Assembly (NCBI GenBank): GCA_046760105.1
Contig: JBHIDJ010000021.1
Span: forward strand, 1 to 35,388
Length of the DNA stretch: 35,388 nucleotides
Direction: 5' to 3'
Source of the DNA: JBHIDJ01 sp046760105
GTDB lineage: Bacteria; Pseudomonadota; Gammaproteobacteria; Acidiferrobacterales; SPGG2
Shown: piece by piece, positions 14,974 through 23,301 of the stretch
Position numbering within the stretch: the first letter of the stretch is position 1
How the letters are laid out: every line of letters starts with the position of its first letter
Notes under the pieces: model-generated
Database searches by the model: none
What the model was told of the DNA's origin: nothing
Seen by the model: the letters and a program-made list of their open reading frames with translations, nothing else
Position numbers and translations under genes: made by a program

Positions 14974-15523
14974 TTTTCAGTCCTTTATACCTGTTATAGG
15001 GTTCAAAAGGTGGGTGGTTTCGTGTACCTGAAATCTTGCACACATACGTTCGCGTTCTCGACCGTTGTTTAGCTGCGAGAGCGATTAGTCGACTAGGTCG
15101 CAAATCCTCACGCGATTGTGGACGCCGTGGCCTTTGTGTGCTCAGCAATGCGGGGGACATTTGATGAGTTCGGTCCGATCGAACGGGGCCTACACGCATC
15201 TAGACCGACAGGCAACCGAGATCCTTTCAGAAACGCCCTCGTAACGAATTATTTATGATTTCGAGAGTTTGTTTCCGATCAATGCCTGGAGCCGACTTAC
15301 AGAAAATCTGTTTGCGACTGGAGCGTCCTTCGCGCGCGAGCACGATGAACACCGCCTGTCACCGGGCTTTCCGTCAGCCCCCTGCAGGTAGGAATTCAGG
15401 GTCGCTTTTCTGGCCAATCAGTTTTCAGCTGAACCCTAAGTATTGCAACAACGCGAGCCTGGTTCCGTTTGCGCAGATCTTAACGTTCCGGTGGGTTGCT
15501 ACGGCAAAATTTACCTAAGATCC
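14974..15523. other. Gene-free stretch upstream of the heme sensor
   Basis: This 550-base region separates the sensor's start from the end of the SYLF gene. Frames on both strands (for example 14974-15199 minus and 15255-15518 plus) lack ribosome sites, family resemblance and protein-like composition. No terminator or clear promoter was found. It should contain the sensor's promoter. Confidence 0.4.
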
Positions 15524-16072
15524 CTATTTCGTGGGCACAAACTTGAATACCTGGCCGCCTATGGACGCTTCGTACATAAAGCCCTTCTTAGCCAGAGTGA
15601 AAACGGCAACGCCATTACTATAGTCAGCCGTTGTGGAAGCGCCCGCATTTACGGCGATTGCCGATGCCTGTGCGGAAAACTTAAGGTCCTCGGTTTTGAA
15701 GCGCTCAAGTGCTACTTTATCTTTGAAAAAGATAATTTGGCTATATGTTTGGCCACCCAATTGGAAGCCAACAGTCCCTTGCGATACGCTTGCGCTCCCG
15801 ATCAGAGCGCCCTTTTGAAAGACTTTGCCTTTGCCGTGGGCTCCACCAATACCTATTGCTCCTTTGGCAATCGTTGGAAATACCGCATACCCAAACGCCT
15901 TGTCAAAAAACGCCTTTAAGTCGGGATCCTTCTGTTTGAAAGTTTCAACCGTCTCCTGCACCTTCTTTAGTTGCTTTTTGTCCTTATCCGGATCCCAACC
16001 CGCCTGGGCGGGTAGTAGCGCCTCGGCAGTTAGGAAGAGAACAACAAGGGTTACGCTAGCTATTGCTTTCAT
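15524..16072 (-). CDS. Exported SYLF/Ysc84-domain lipid-binding protein
   Basis: The 182-residue precursor starts at ATG 16072 behind a strong AGGAGG; the frame upstream to 16111 is not needed. The signal peptide ends near AQAG (residue 25). The mature part is a SYLF domain: AFFDKAFGYAVFPTIAKGAIGIGGAHGKG, VSQGTVGFQLGGQTYSQIIFFKD, then SAIAVNAGASTTADYSNGVAVFTLAKKGFMYEASIGGQ. SYLF proteins bind phosphoinositides in eukaryotes; bacterial members are periplasmic and of unclear role. The gene is monocistronic. Confidence 0.92.
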   Translation of the reverse strand: MKAIASVTLVVLFLTAEALLPAQAGWDPDKDKKQLKKVQETVETFKQKDPDLKAFFDKAFGYAVFPTIAKGAIGIGGAHGKGKVFQKGALIGSASVSQGTVGFQLGGQTYSQIIFFKDKVALERFKTEDLKFSAQASAIAVNAGASTTADYSNGVAVFTLAKKGFMYEASIGGQVFKFVPTK

Positions 16073-16353
16073 GGTTCCTCCTGGCATGTCTAGATCAAAG
16101 CATGCATTCACAACCTATCAGTCGTGCCATCGGTTCGTAATGCTGCAAATGCCAGGTCCCCGCCTGGTTCTCGTCAGGAATGGCTGTACGTCCAGCTCGT
16201 GTGGTTAAGTATGCCGCATAAACGCGCCATGGTACATACAGTTGGCTTACCGCTCAGCATCGGTGGTTAATCCAGTAAACTGAAGTATGTTCGCATTATC
16301 TCTTTTTGAATGGATGAATATTCAGACGTGTCCTCGTTTTCGTTTCGCCTGAG

Positions 16354-17301
16354 CTAAGGACTGAAAATCTCGTTCGCCGACGAGAAAGAACCGCCAGGGG
16401 TCGGTCCCCCTGCTATGACATAAATCCGCCCACCCACGACGGCCGCCCCGAGGCCGTGGCGCGCTGTTGGCAAAGGCGCCCGATCTGTCCAGCTATCGGT
16501 CTTCGGCTCGTACGCTTCAACCTCGCTGAACGTGCCGGCTGGTGCCTCGCCACCAAAGACCAGAATATTCCCGCCGAGCGCTGCTGCCGCGATCCCGCTG
16601 CGCGCAGTAGGCATTGGCGTACGCGTGCGCCAGCGATTCGTGACGGGGTCATACTCCTCGTTCACGGCTAGATTGCGGGCATAGCTTCCGTCGATCCGGC
16701 CGCCGATGGCGTAGAGTCGTCCGGCCACTACCGCCGCAGTCAGATGATCCCTGGCCGTAGGCACAGGCGCGAGTGTTGTCCATGTGTCGGTTTCAGGATC
16801 GTAAATCTCGTGCGCGTGTGTGTTGCGTCTGTTCGTACCAACGCCACTCAGTGCATGGATTTTGCCGTTGAGTGCCGCCGCCGCCAGTGCCCCGCGTGGC
16901 GTCGGCAGGGATGCTCGTTTGCGCCAGCGATCGGTGCCTGGATCGTATTCGTATACGGAACCGACCGGGTTCCAGCCGTCGGTGTACCCACCCACGACGA
17001 AGAGCCTTCCGCCCAGGCCTACAGCAGCCGCGTGATGGACCGCGCGCGGTATCGGTGCACCCCGGCTCCAGCGATCTGCTGCCGGATCATAAATCTCGAG
17101 CGCCCGTCCCGCACCAAACCCGCCGACCACATATAAGTTGCCGGCGACCTCAGCTACGGCGACCTCAGTACGTGTCGACGGCATCGGCGCGCCCGTGGTC
17201 CACCGTCCCCCACCCTGGCCGAACGCGAGTGGGAGTAACCCTGAGCAGAACACTATGGCTGCGCATGTGCATTGTCGTGTTAGATTTCCTGCTAACGCCA
17301 T
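16354..17301 (-). CDS. Exported kelch-repeat beta-propeller protein
   Basis: The 315-residue protein starts at ATG 17301 with AGGAGG upstream. A signal peptide runs to about residue 28 (LPLAFGQ). About six kelch repeats fill the rest, each with a Gly-Gly pair and a spaced Tyr/Trp: LYVVGGFGAGRALEIYDPAADRW, LFVVGGYTDGWNPVGSVYEYDPGTDRW, LYAIGGRIDG, ILVFGGEAPAGTFSEVEAYEPKTDSW and IYVIAGGPTPGG. It forms a six-bladed propeller in the periplasm or on the surface. Bacterial relatives include sialate mutarotases (NanM) and adhesion-type proteins; nothing here points to a substrate. Confidence 0.93.
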   Translation of the reverse strand: MALAGNLTRQCTCAAIVFCSGLLPLAFGQGGGRWTTGAPMPSTRTEVAVAEVAGNLYVVGGFGAGRALEIYDPAADRWSRGAPIPRAVHHAAAVGLGGRLFVVGGYTDGWNPVGSVYEYDPGTDRWRKRASLPTPRGALAAAALNGKIHALSGVGTNRRNTHAHEIYDPETDTWTTLAPVPTARDHLTAAVVAGRLYAIGGRIDGSYARNLAVNEEYDPVTNRWRTRTPMPTARSGIAAAALGGNILVFGGEAPAGTFSEVEAYEPKTDSWTDRAPLPTARHGLGAAVVGGRIYVIAGGPTPGGSFSSANEIFSP

Positions 17302-17524
17302 ATCAATCTGCCTCCTAAGTGTGGCTATTCAGATGATATCAGGAAGCAATAATCTAGCAGATTGTCTGCGTCGATCGTGCAACATCTTGGCACGTGACTG
17401 CAATTGAATTACCAAGGCAGGGTGACCGACTATAAGCAGAGGCCTTACTAGCGTGACTTGTCCAGCCTCAGGAAGCAAGGTAGGACGATCAAGAAAAATC
17501 TAGACGGAACTCAGAGAAAGGGGA

Positions 17525-18028
17525 TTACCCTACATCACAATGTGGGCCTGTTATCTTGAGAACCATTTGGCGGGAGAAGTACTGCGCTTGCGCTATCTGA
17601 GCGGATGTCATGAGTGCTGCTACCTTGTCTCTATCCTCCCGTATGGCATCGCGCTTGGTCCGATACGCCGTTTGGCTCGCAGCAAAATCGAGCCACATGT
17701 ACGCTTGCACAAAGTCCCGTGAGACTCCCTCGCCCTTGTAGTACATGAAACCCAGGGACAGTGCGGCAACCGCGTAACCCTGCTCGGCCGCGCGATGCAG
17801 CCACTTCATTGCCAGCAAGCCGTCTCGCGTTACGCCTTGGCCTTCCCGGTACATCTGGGCCAAGTAATACTGGGCCACCACGTTCCCCTGTTCGGCGGCC
17901 TGTTTGAATGCTAGGAATGCAGTGGGATAGTCGCCTCGATTATATGCAGCCTCGCCATCCGCTGAACCTGCGCACACGAAAGTTGACCAGCACAAAATGG
18001 CTACTGCAGAAACGATCCACTTAGTCAT
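17525..18028 (-). CDS. Exported Sel1-repeat protein
   Basis: The 167-residue precursor starts at ATG 18028 (MTKWIVSAVAILCWSTFVCAG), giving a proper signal peptide; an in-frame start at 18070 would only add residues before it. Three Sel1 repeats follow: YPTAFLAFKQAAEQGNVVAQYYLAQMYREGQGV, LLAMKWLHRAAEQGYAVAALSLGFMYYKGEGV and FVQAYMWLDFAAS. The end contains a helix typical of periplasmic Sel1 proteins. It is probably a protein-binding scaffold and is distinct in sequence from the cytoplasmic-type Sel1 protein at 5472-5861. Confidence 0.9.
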   Translation of the reverse strand: MTKWIVSAVAILCWSTFVCAGSADGEAAYNRGDYPTAFLAFKQAAEQGNVVAQYYLAQMYREGQGVTRDGLLAMKWLHRAAEQGYAVAALSLGFMYYKGEGVSRDFVQAYMWLDFAASQTAYRTKRDAIREDRDKVAALMTSAQIAQAQYFSRQMVLKITGPHCDVG

Positions 18029-18149
18029 GAAACAATTTGGACTCATGGAGCAACTTATTATGACCGACAAATCACATTACGGTCTTTCTTAAACAGCAAA
18101 ATAGTATCACGTCGCGATTGACAAATGCCAAACCTTGCGCAACTGAGAT

Positions 18150-18419
18150 TCAACGTGAAGAAGGAGACTTCGTGGGGCATTCACCGAGACATGTCAACAG
18201 CGCCTGCTCATCAAAAATATAGCGACATATCTCACGGTCATTCTGCATGAGCACTGGAACTTTGTCGCCGAAACGTGCGCACAAGATTGGATCGTCGTCG
18301 ATGTCGACTGACTTGACTACAAACCCAAGGCGCGAACGCCACGGCTCTAAGGCAACCTGCATCTCCTCACACAAATGACAATGCGTGCGACCGTACAGGG
18401 TCAAGACTACGCCCGCCAT
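18150..18419 (-). CDS. Glutaredoxin-family thioredoxin-fold protein (DUF836-like)
   Basis: With the start at ATG 18419 the protein has 89 residues: MAGVVLTLYGRTHCHLCEEM, a first strand and a CxxC active site (Cys-His-Leu-Cys) followed by a helix. Then comes the strand KSVDIDDDPILCARFGDKVPVLM with the thioredoxin-fold cis-proline (KVPVLM). The length and pattern fit small glutaredoxin-like DUF836 proteins, probably cytoplasmic thiol-disulfide exchangers. The frame upstream to 18488 adds a non-family N-terminus. It lies 121 bases after the Sel1 gene's upstream side, alone. Confidence 0.85.
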   Translation of the reverse strand: MAGVVLTLYGRTHCHLCEEMQVALEPWRSRLGFVVKSVDIDDDPILCARFGDKVPVLMQNDREICRYIFDEQALLTCLGECPTKSPSSR

Positions 18420-18621
18420 GACGTGATCGCTCGTACCCGGGGCTCGACCCAATTCCCTGACTCCATAGGGTTTGATTACCCAGCCCAATACGCCGCTCGC
18501 CGCTTACCGGCCTGACAGCCAAAGAGTTCGATAATCTACATTAAATCAGCTAGTTACAACGCTAGCCTAGATAGGACCAATGCTCCACGACTCACCGACA
18601 CTGTCCGCTGATTCTTGGCCG

Positions 18622-18768
18622 CTAGCGAACACGGTACTTGCTGGCATAGTGTTTGCCCATCAGCCTGCGCGTCTGCGCGGTCAACCGTCTGTTACGGGTC
18701 GCTGGCCTCGCGCCCTTACCCTTAGGCTGCTTCGACCCTTTAGCGCGTTTCTGACTGGTCTTACTCAT
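18622..18768 (-). CDS. Possible small basic protein
   Basis: Starting at ATG 18768 this frame encodes 48 residues rich in Lys and Arg (MSKTSQKRAKGSKQPKGKG, then TRNRRLTAQTRRLMGKHY). No good ribosome site is present, and in-frame ATGs at 18792 and 18828 are alternatives. The composition suits a nucleic-acid-associated protein, but it is not recognised and could be chance. Confidence 0.4.
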   Translation of the reverse strand: MSKTSQKRAKGSKQPKGKGARPATRNRRLTAQTRRLMGKHYASKYRVR

Positions 18769-18909
18769 GCGACCGACTGGCTTGGGCACCATCTTGCATA
18801 GAACGCGTCGCACCCTTTTTTCCCACAACTGTGCCCGCCTAACAAAAACGCGTGGTCTTTACAACTACCGCAACGGGATCAGCCAGCGCGAAGTTCTCTG
18901 TTTAAATAA

Positions 18910-18935
18910 CACCCCTACCAAAAGTTGTAGGGGTG
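18910..18935 (-). terminator. Intrinsic terminator after the small secreted protein gene
   Basis: CACCCCTAC and GTAGGGGTG form a perfect 9 bp stem around an 8-base loop. On the minus strand it is followed by TTATTTAAA, a T-rich tract. It lies 57 bases after the stop of the minus-strand gene ending at 18992, so it most likely ends that transcript. Confidence 0.7.
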
Positions 18936-18991
18936 CACGTTTTGCACACGCCTGTCGCCACGGTAGACCGATGGGAAAAGGTATATAAGGT

Positions 18992-19240
18992 CTATTTAAT
19001 TCCGAGGATTTTCATGGCCTCGCCCAGGGTCTTCACCGCTTCCCCGTGTTGGCCTGAGTTGTGAAGGTTTTCACCCTCGGCACGGAGTTCTTGCACTTTA
19101 GCCAATTGCCCTGCGCTGAGGTTCGGCCCGGCCTGCAATGCAGCATCGATCTTGCCCATATCCACAGGACAGTGAAAGGCATAAACGGGCATCGTCAGTA
19201 CGGTGCCCAACAGCGCGACAGATGTGAACAGAACTCTCAT
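18992..19240 (-). CDS. Small exported protein of unknown function
   Basis: The 82-residue precursor has AGGAGG before its ATG and a signal peptide ending at about residue 21 (MPVYAFHCP). The mature ~61 residues contain one Cys near the N-terminus (FHCPVDMGKIDAAL), then predicted helices with a TPR-like rhythm (LAKVQELRAEGENLHNSGQHGEAVKTLGEAMKIL). It resembles short single-TPR periplasmic proteins common in Gammaproteobacteria. It is followed by an intrinsic terminator, so it is monocistronic. Confidence 0.82.
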   Translation of the reverse strand: MRVLFTSVALLGTVLTMPVYAFHCPVDMGKIDAALQAGPNLSAGQLAKVQELRAEGENLHNSGQHGEAVKTLGEAMKILGIK

Positions 19241-19494
19241 GGGTCATCCTCCTTGGTAATATGAGTGTAATACCGGGTGTCAAAGCATAACATGCTTACC
19301 CCGCCATCGGTCGTTGTCAACACTCGATGTCCATAAACACCAAAAACCGAAGGTGATTCCTACGTCCCTGAGTCCTTGCGAACAACAATAGCGGCAGATC
19401 TTCCTGACAGAGCCGACAAACCGGGCGACAGACGGCCCACGTTTAAGTGTAGAATGAATCGTGGTAACGCAACGGACTGCGTAAGCTTGACACG

Positions 19495-19821
19495 ATGCCT
19501 ATTGAACACCGTCGAGAACTGCGAAACAAGGCAATCGAAACAGAGGTTGAACGCCTGCTAACAATCATTAGCCAAAGTACGCGGCGGGAAATTCCGGAAA
19601 AAATAGCAGAAGCCGCAGAGTGGGCGGGTCGAGCAGCACGACTGTACCGGCGAGCCATTACGGATTCCACACACTTCGCAGCCAAGCCAGAGTATCGGCA
19701 TAAGTACCAGGCATCGATTGAGGTGTTCGAGGTGCTCGTACGTATGGCAGAAACCGGTAAACTTGTCGAAACATTGGAAAAGCACTCCCGGAAACTTTTT
19801 CACCCTGCAGATAACAATTAG
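19495..19821 (+). CDS. Unknown 108-residue helical protein
   Basis: The protein is predicted to be largely alpha-helical and charged (MPIEHRRELRNKAIETEVERLL, EKIAEAAEWAGRAARLYRRAI, SIEVFEVLVRMAETGKLVETLEKHSRKL). No domain is recognised. An in-frame TAA at about 19465 limits the N-terminus, and ATG 19495 is the only good start; no strong ribosome site is seen. A possible small ORF starts 50 bases downstream. Confidence 0.65.
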   Translation: MPIEHRRELRNKAIETEVERLLTIISQSTRREIPEKIAEAAEWAGRAARLYRRAITDSTHFAAKPEYRHKYQASIEVFEVLVRMAETGKLVETLEKHSRKLFHPADNN

Positions 19822-19870
19822 TGGTTTCTTACCTAGGTGATAGAACGCACGAGGACGGTACTTACACAAA

Positions 19871-20125
19871 ATGCACGTTACTCAACGCTCCACGCTATCG
19901 TGCGGCGGCGGCGTCAGCTTTTGCGGTGGGCTCAACTATGGCGTTATCGATGGGCAACAACGCGTGTCAGGGACGCTGGGAGAAACCACGGATTTTGACT
20001 GTGGTCCCGTATCAGGCGGATTTGTGGGTTTGGAAGCCACTGTTGAGGAAAGTGGCTTTATCGGTTTCGAACTGCACTCCGGCCTAAGCAGACACGCGGA
20101 AATTTCTTTTAAGCATCGCGTCTAA
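19871..20125 (+). CDS. Possible 84-residue protein of unknown function
   Basis: The frame reads MHVTQRSTLSCGGGVSFCGG, then GETTDFDCGPVSGGFVGLEATVEESGFIGFELHSGL, and ends at TAA 20125. The composition is protein-like (Gly-rich, three Cys), but no family is recognised. A GAGG lies about 18 bases upstream, too far to be convincing. An overlapping frame (19821-20087) is less protein-like. Confidence 0.4.
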   Translation: MHVTQRSTLSCGGGVSFCGGLNYGVIDGQQRVSGTLGETTDFDCGPVSGGFVGLEATVEESGFIGFELHSGLSRHAEISFKHRV

Positions 20126-20213
20126 TGCACACAAGGCTTTTCATGCCCTATCGTAGAGGATACTCATATTGAAAGGACCGTTAATCACGCTATCCGAACA
20201 CGGGGTTGTTGTT

Positions 20214-20369
20214 TTAGTCGCATGTCTGATCTTCTTTGCGACGGCCACGCCCGCCGCGCCGATCTCGTTCCTCGCGCGTTGAGGTGCGCCGATCCGGGAA
20301 AATACGCCTCACTCTTTTGCGCCGAGAAGACTCTTTTTGAACCCCTATTGACTTCACTTTCTTTTGCAT
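20214..20369 (-). CDS. Small basic DRR-rich protein (paralogue 2)
   Basis: This 51-residue protein aligns without gaps to the product of 7208-7357. Both share M-x-K-K, K-E-S-x-R-R-K, two DRR motifs (PDRR; RDRRGGRGRRK) and an acidic end (KED). About 26 of 49 positions are identical. The start ATG at 20369 is the aligned position, with GGTG nearby as a weak ribosome site. An element at 20401-20435 matches the one before the paralogue at the same spacing. The product is probably nucleic-acid-binding, by composition only. Confidence 0.72.
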   Translation of the reverse strand: MQKKVKSIGVQKESSRRKRVRRIFPDRRTSTREERDRRGGRGRRKEDQTCD

Positions 20370-20400
20370 CACCGCACACCGTCTCTACTATCGCCACCAG

Positions 20401-20435
20401 CTACAAATATAGATCACAAATTCAGCCTACGCCCC
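20401..20435 (-). promoter_or_regulatory. Conserved upstream element of DRR paralogue 2
   Basis: It is about 80% identical to 7390-7424; on the minus strand the shared core is TCTATATTTGTAG preceded by GGCTGA. It lies 32 bases before the start codon. The TCTATATT resembles an RpoS-type extended -10. A perfect 8 bp hairpin (20430-20453) abuts its far end, which paralogue 1 lacks. Confidence 0.55.
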
Positions 20436-20453
20436 GACCGAACGCTCGGGGCG
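20430..20453. repeat. Hairpin upstream of DRR paralogue 2
   Basis: CGCCCCGA and TCGGGGCG form a perfect 8 bp stem with an 8-base loop. It could be an operator or a terminator-like structure for transcription arriving from the ExbB/ExbD-like operon, which is on the same strand, but no T-run follows. Confidence 0.45.
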
Positions 20454-20572
20454 GAAAGCGCCGACCCGTGTTGGTGGTACTCCCTCTTGTGCCGTGACCC
20501 AGGCTTCATGCTGGTTTGAGTAACGGACCATTGGCGATACTACAGAACAATAAGCGCGCAGACCCGACCGCG

Positions 20573-21070
20573 TTACTCGGATCGCTGATAGATAAGAGGA
20601 TTGGCGGCCGGGATCGCCTTGGGTGGCTGTGCTGGCTGGGGCTGCGCGTAAAACATGGGACGCCTATCATCTTGGAACGGGTGCTTCACCTGCACGGCGG
20701 TTCCCTTGGCATCGGCCTCGCGCTGGGCACGATAGAGTTGCTCGGCGAGCTTCTGATCCCAGGGGAGTGCGTAGGACCGAGGTTCCTCAACGCCGGCCAC
20801 CCTCAGCCAAAGGTAGATACTTTCGCCTTCGCGCAAGTTCGCCCCGAGCACGGTCGCTTCAGACAGGTCGCTGCGCCCCCACTCGAGTGCAATTGGCTTG
20901 GGTCGGCTCAACAACTCGACCAAGCTGACGTACATGGTAGGTAAAAACAGAGCGGCGATCGCGAGGGCGCTGACTTTGATCCAAAGCGCGCGCGCTGACC
21001 AAATGCTGATTGCGGCAAGCGTCGCGGCAAGTCCCGTCGAGACAGCAAATAGATAAAACGAGTGATTCAT
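20573..21070 (-). CDS. Third gene of the ExbB/ExbD-like operon: unknown membrane protein
   Basis: The 165-residue protein has two N-terminal membrane helices (about 5-25 and 29-55: FYLFAVSTGLAATLAAISIW; LWIKVSALAIAALFLPTMYV). A soluble domain follows (about 60-165) that includes LEWGRSDLSEATVLGANLREGESIYLWL and RSYALPWDQKLAEQLYRAQREADAKG, with a Pro/Gln-rich tail. No family is recognised. Its ATG overlaps the stop of the upstream gene by 4 bases (ATGA), so the two are translationally coupled. It is probably a subunit of the same proton-channel-like complex. Confidence 0.82.
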   Translation of the reverse strand: MNHSFYLFAVSTGLAATLAAISIWSARALWIKVSALAIAALFLPTMYVSLVELLSRPKPIALEWGRSDLSEATVLGANLREGESIYLWLRVAGVEEPRSYALPWDQKLAEQLYRAQREADAKGTAVQVKHPFQDDRRPMFYAQPQPAQPPKAIPAANPLIYQRSE

Positions 21071-21672
21071 GGACTTTGTGCCGTGCGTAGCGGCCGCGGC
21101 AGATTGTGAACGCTGCCACTGACCAAACGCCCGTTCTGGTCGAGCTGAAACCGAAACACCGTGAGCTCTTCACCTTCACGAGCTAAAGCGAGTTTGGTCG
21201 AAAGAATTTGTTTCGCGGAGTCGTTTATCGAACTTTTCACGCTGACCACGGCTGTAGCAGGAATCGGGTAAATTTCCGTCAGGTTCCGGAAAAGGTGAAC
21301 ATTTACAGTATATTCTCCTGCCGGCACGCCGCGGCTGTACGAGAGCTCATAGTTGAGCCCGGTTAAATCCCTAATGTGGCCGAGGTCGTCGCGCAACAGA
21401 TTGAAAATAGCCCCGCCCTTGTTGGAGTAGCCGACTGGAATATCGCCTGGCGCTTGGACCCAGAGATCCACGTCAGCATCCAGGCGATCCGGCCAGCGGA
21501 GCTCAACGATAACGTTGCCAGGGCTACGTATCGAGTCTTGCGCGGTAGCGCGTGGGTTGAGATGGGGCAGGAGCAACAGCACCAGAATCACAAATCCAGC
21601 CAGCGCCAGCATGATGACGTCGCGGAACACGGTGGCTCCGCTTTCGTCGTCAAACAAATCAATTTCGCGCAT
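21067..21672 (-). CDS. ExbD-like single-helix protein with YfaP/DUF2135-like domain
   Basis: The 201-residue protein has one membrane helix (about 19-36, VIMLALAGFVILVLLLLP) preceded by Asp18 in FRDV, the position of the critical Asp in ExbD/TolR. The periplasmic part (about 45-195) is a beta-sandwich-like domain. Its segment DRLDADVDLWVQAPGDIPVGYSNKGG, followed by LTGLNYELSYSRGVPAGEYTVNVHLF, resembles YfaP/DUF2135 domains (DVDLWV... GEYTV pattern). The normal ExbD periplasmic domain is absent. The start overlaps the end of the ExbB-like gene by 14 bases. Together they suggest an ion-driven motor coupled to a ligand-binding periplasmic domain. Confidence 0.78.
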   Translation of the reverse strand: MREIDLFDDESGATVFRDVIMLALAGFVILVLLLLPHLNPRATAQDSIRSPGNVIVELRWPDRLDADVDLWVQAPGDIPVGYSNKGGAIFNLLRDDLGHIRDLTGLNYELSYSRGVPAGEYTVNVHLFRNLTEIYPIPATAVVSVKSSINDSAKQILSTKLALAREGEELTVFRFQLDQNGRLVSGSVHNLPRPLRTAQSP

Positions 21673-22477
21673 GCTCTTCCGCTGACTCCATTAACGCGGC
21701 GAGTAACTTGATTGTGCCACCCGCAAGCAAATGATGGTTGGCCATCAGCCAAACATTCAGGACTGCGCCGACCAGCGTGGTGTAAAGCGCTGTCGACATA
21801 CCCCTGACGAGGGTGGAGACCATCGGAGCGATGGCATTAACGTCTGAGGCATGCTTTGGGTCAACCCCCGAGAGCGCGATGATAAAGCCGACCACGGTAC
21901 CGATAAGACCGAGGAGCACCAGACTGTTCGCGATGTGCCGTACGATGACGATGCGGTGGGCGAGCCTCAATCGCAACGCACCGATGAGGTTTCCCCCGCT
22001 TTCTGAGTCTCGTCCACGCAATGGTGTCAGATCTCCCGCGGCGCTCGATCGGGCGAACCGATCGGATTCCCTCACACGATTAAGCTCACGGCTCGTCTGC
22101 CAAACCTTCCGCCCACAAAGACCAAGACCAATTAGGAAGACGAGTGAAATCACGACGGACAGATACGTGCGGTCGGCAGCAATGACCATGTCCACCAAGC
22201 CCTGAACATAGGCCGCGCCCACCAGTGCAAAAGCGACCAGGTTAAGGAGCAAGAATCGGAGAACTAGGAGATACCTGTAAGGATCGTGCGCGCGTTTTCG
22301 CACCTTGTCGAACAACCATAGCACGCGCTGGCGGATGGTTACGGTTTCCTCCGCCGACGCGTCGCGGGACAGATCGGCGGAGTGGGTCGGGGCTCGATCC
22401 TTGAACGGCTGACGGCCTTCGCCCACAGCGGATTCCAGTGGCCGCCTCGTATCGTCCTGGCTGAGGACGCTCTTCAT
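21659..22477 (-). CDS. MotA/TolQ/ExbB-family proton-channel protein
   Basis: The 272-residue protein starts at ATG 22477 behind GAGGTG; a GTG at 22489 is an alternative. After a polar N-terminus come helices at about 70-92 and 103-122, a cytoplasmic loop, and the MotA/TolQ/ExbB core at about 180-250. The core includes NSLVLLGLIGTVVGFIIALSG and STLVRGMSTALYTTLVGAVLNVWL, the channel-lining helices with conserved Gly/Thr. The length exceeds E. coli ExbB, and the N-terminal part is unusual. It is the first gene of a three-gene overlapping operon. It should use proton or sodium flux to drive the periplasmic partner. Confidence 0.88.
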   Translation of the reverse strand: MKSVLSQDDTRRPLESAVGEGRQPFKDRAPTHSADLSRDASAEETVTIRQRVLWLFDKVRKRAHDPYRYLLVLRFLLLNLVAFALVGAAYVQGLVDMVIAADRTYLSVVISLVFLIGLGLCGRKVWQTSRELNRVRESDRFARSSAAGDLTPLRGRDSESGGNLIGALRLRLAHRIVIVRHIANSLVLLGLIGTVVGFIIALSGVDPKHASDVNAIAPMVSTLVRGMSTALYTTLVGAVLNVWLMANHHLLAGGTIKLLAALMESAEEHARN

Positions 22478-22810
22478 TGGTTGAGGCACCTCGCTTTAGC
22501 TAATGTCTGGGTAGACTGACTGCAATTCGCGTGCCATCCAACCTCTACAACCAGAAATAGTCGCTAATAAACAGAGGCTTATGACCATAAGGACAAAGGC
22601 GATAATTCCGTTGGTCCGCGCGGATGACGGGTGGGAAGGGGTCTTCTGGCTCGCCGGCCAGAACGCATGTGGCGGTCAAGCATCGCCCCGCCACGACGTG
22701 TAGCAACACTCCAGGTTACGAGCCGGCTGCCGAGCGAACTCGTCGATCTCGGTTTACGACTGGGAGAGCTGCTCCGACCCGACTAAAGTGGCATATGTAG
22801 ATTACCGTGG
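22478..22810. other. Gene-free stretch between zinc-ribbon gene and ExbB-like operon
   Basis: About 330 bases with no credible frame, tRNA or terminator. A short inverted repeat (GTGGCGG near 22670 with CCGCCAC near 22690) is present but weak. It should contain the promoter of the ExbB-like operon. Confidence 0.35.
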
Positions 22811-23191
22811 CTACTCGTCTTTCTTATCGCCGGACCCAAAGAGCCGACCAAGCTTGTCACGCGCTGCCTCACCTGGCGAGCGTGTCTCGCTCTTCTCTCC
22901 CGCAGCGAACAGGCCATCGAGCTGGGTCTTTGCCGCCCGCGCCTTGGAATCATTGCGCTGGACGTAGGCGTTAGGCCTGGGCTTGAAATAGTCGCAAAAG
23001 TTGGCGCGTTCCTTTTCGCTGACGTCTTCGGCCCGGTCCTCGGTGCAATGGTTACTCACGCGGGGATCGTAGAACGCACACATCCGGCACACATGCAGCT
23101 CGGCCCCGCAATCCGTGCATTCCGCCCGCCGCGATAGCGGCAGTTCTTTCAATGAAGCACCACATTTCCAGCAAACAAGCGGCGTTGACAT
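22811..23191 (-). CDS. Multi-cysteine zinc-ribbon protein
   Basis: The 126-residue protein has an N-terminal zinc-ribbon region with three CxxC pairs: Cys7/Cys10 (VCWKCGASL), Cys25/Cys28 (ECTDCGAEL) and Cys35/Cys38 (VCRMCAFYD). Two further Cys follow at about 49 and 66 (NHCTED, NFCDYFKP). The second half is charged and low-complexity. It probably binds one or two zinc ions; the role is unknown. It is divergent from the TGS GTPase gene with 110 bases between, and GGAG precedes its start. Confidence 0.85.
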   Translation of the reverse strand: MSTPLVCWKCGASLKELPLSRRAECTDCGAELHVCRMCAFYDPRVSNHCTEDRAEDVSEKERANFCDYFKPRPNAYVQRNDSKARAAKTQLDGLFAAGEKSETRSPGEAARDKLGRLFGSGDKKDE

Positions 23192-23301
23192 GACAGCTGT
23201 ACTCCAAGCGATACTGACCGGGCTCGATCCGTATATATTATGATCCTATTGATTCTGCAGGCTATCAAAAAAGAGTATCTTTTTTTCCTTGACCAGACGC
23301 C

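Noticed and set aside
14974..15199. Minus-strand frame overlapping the sensor's start region
   Set aside because: Basic composition, no ribosome site, and overlaps the start of a well-supported gene.
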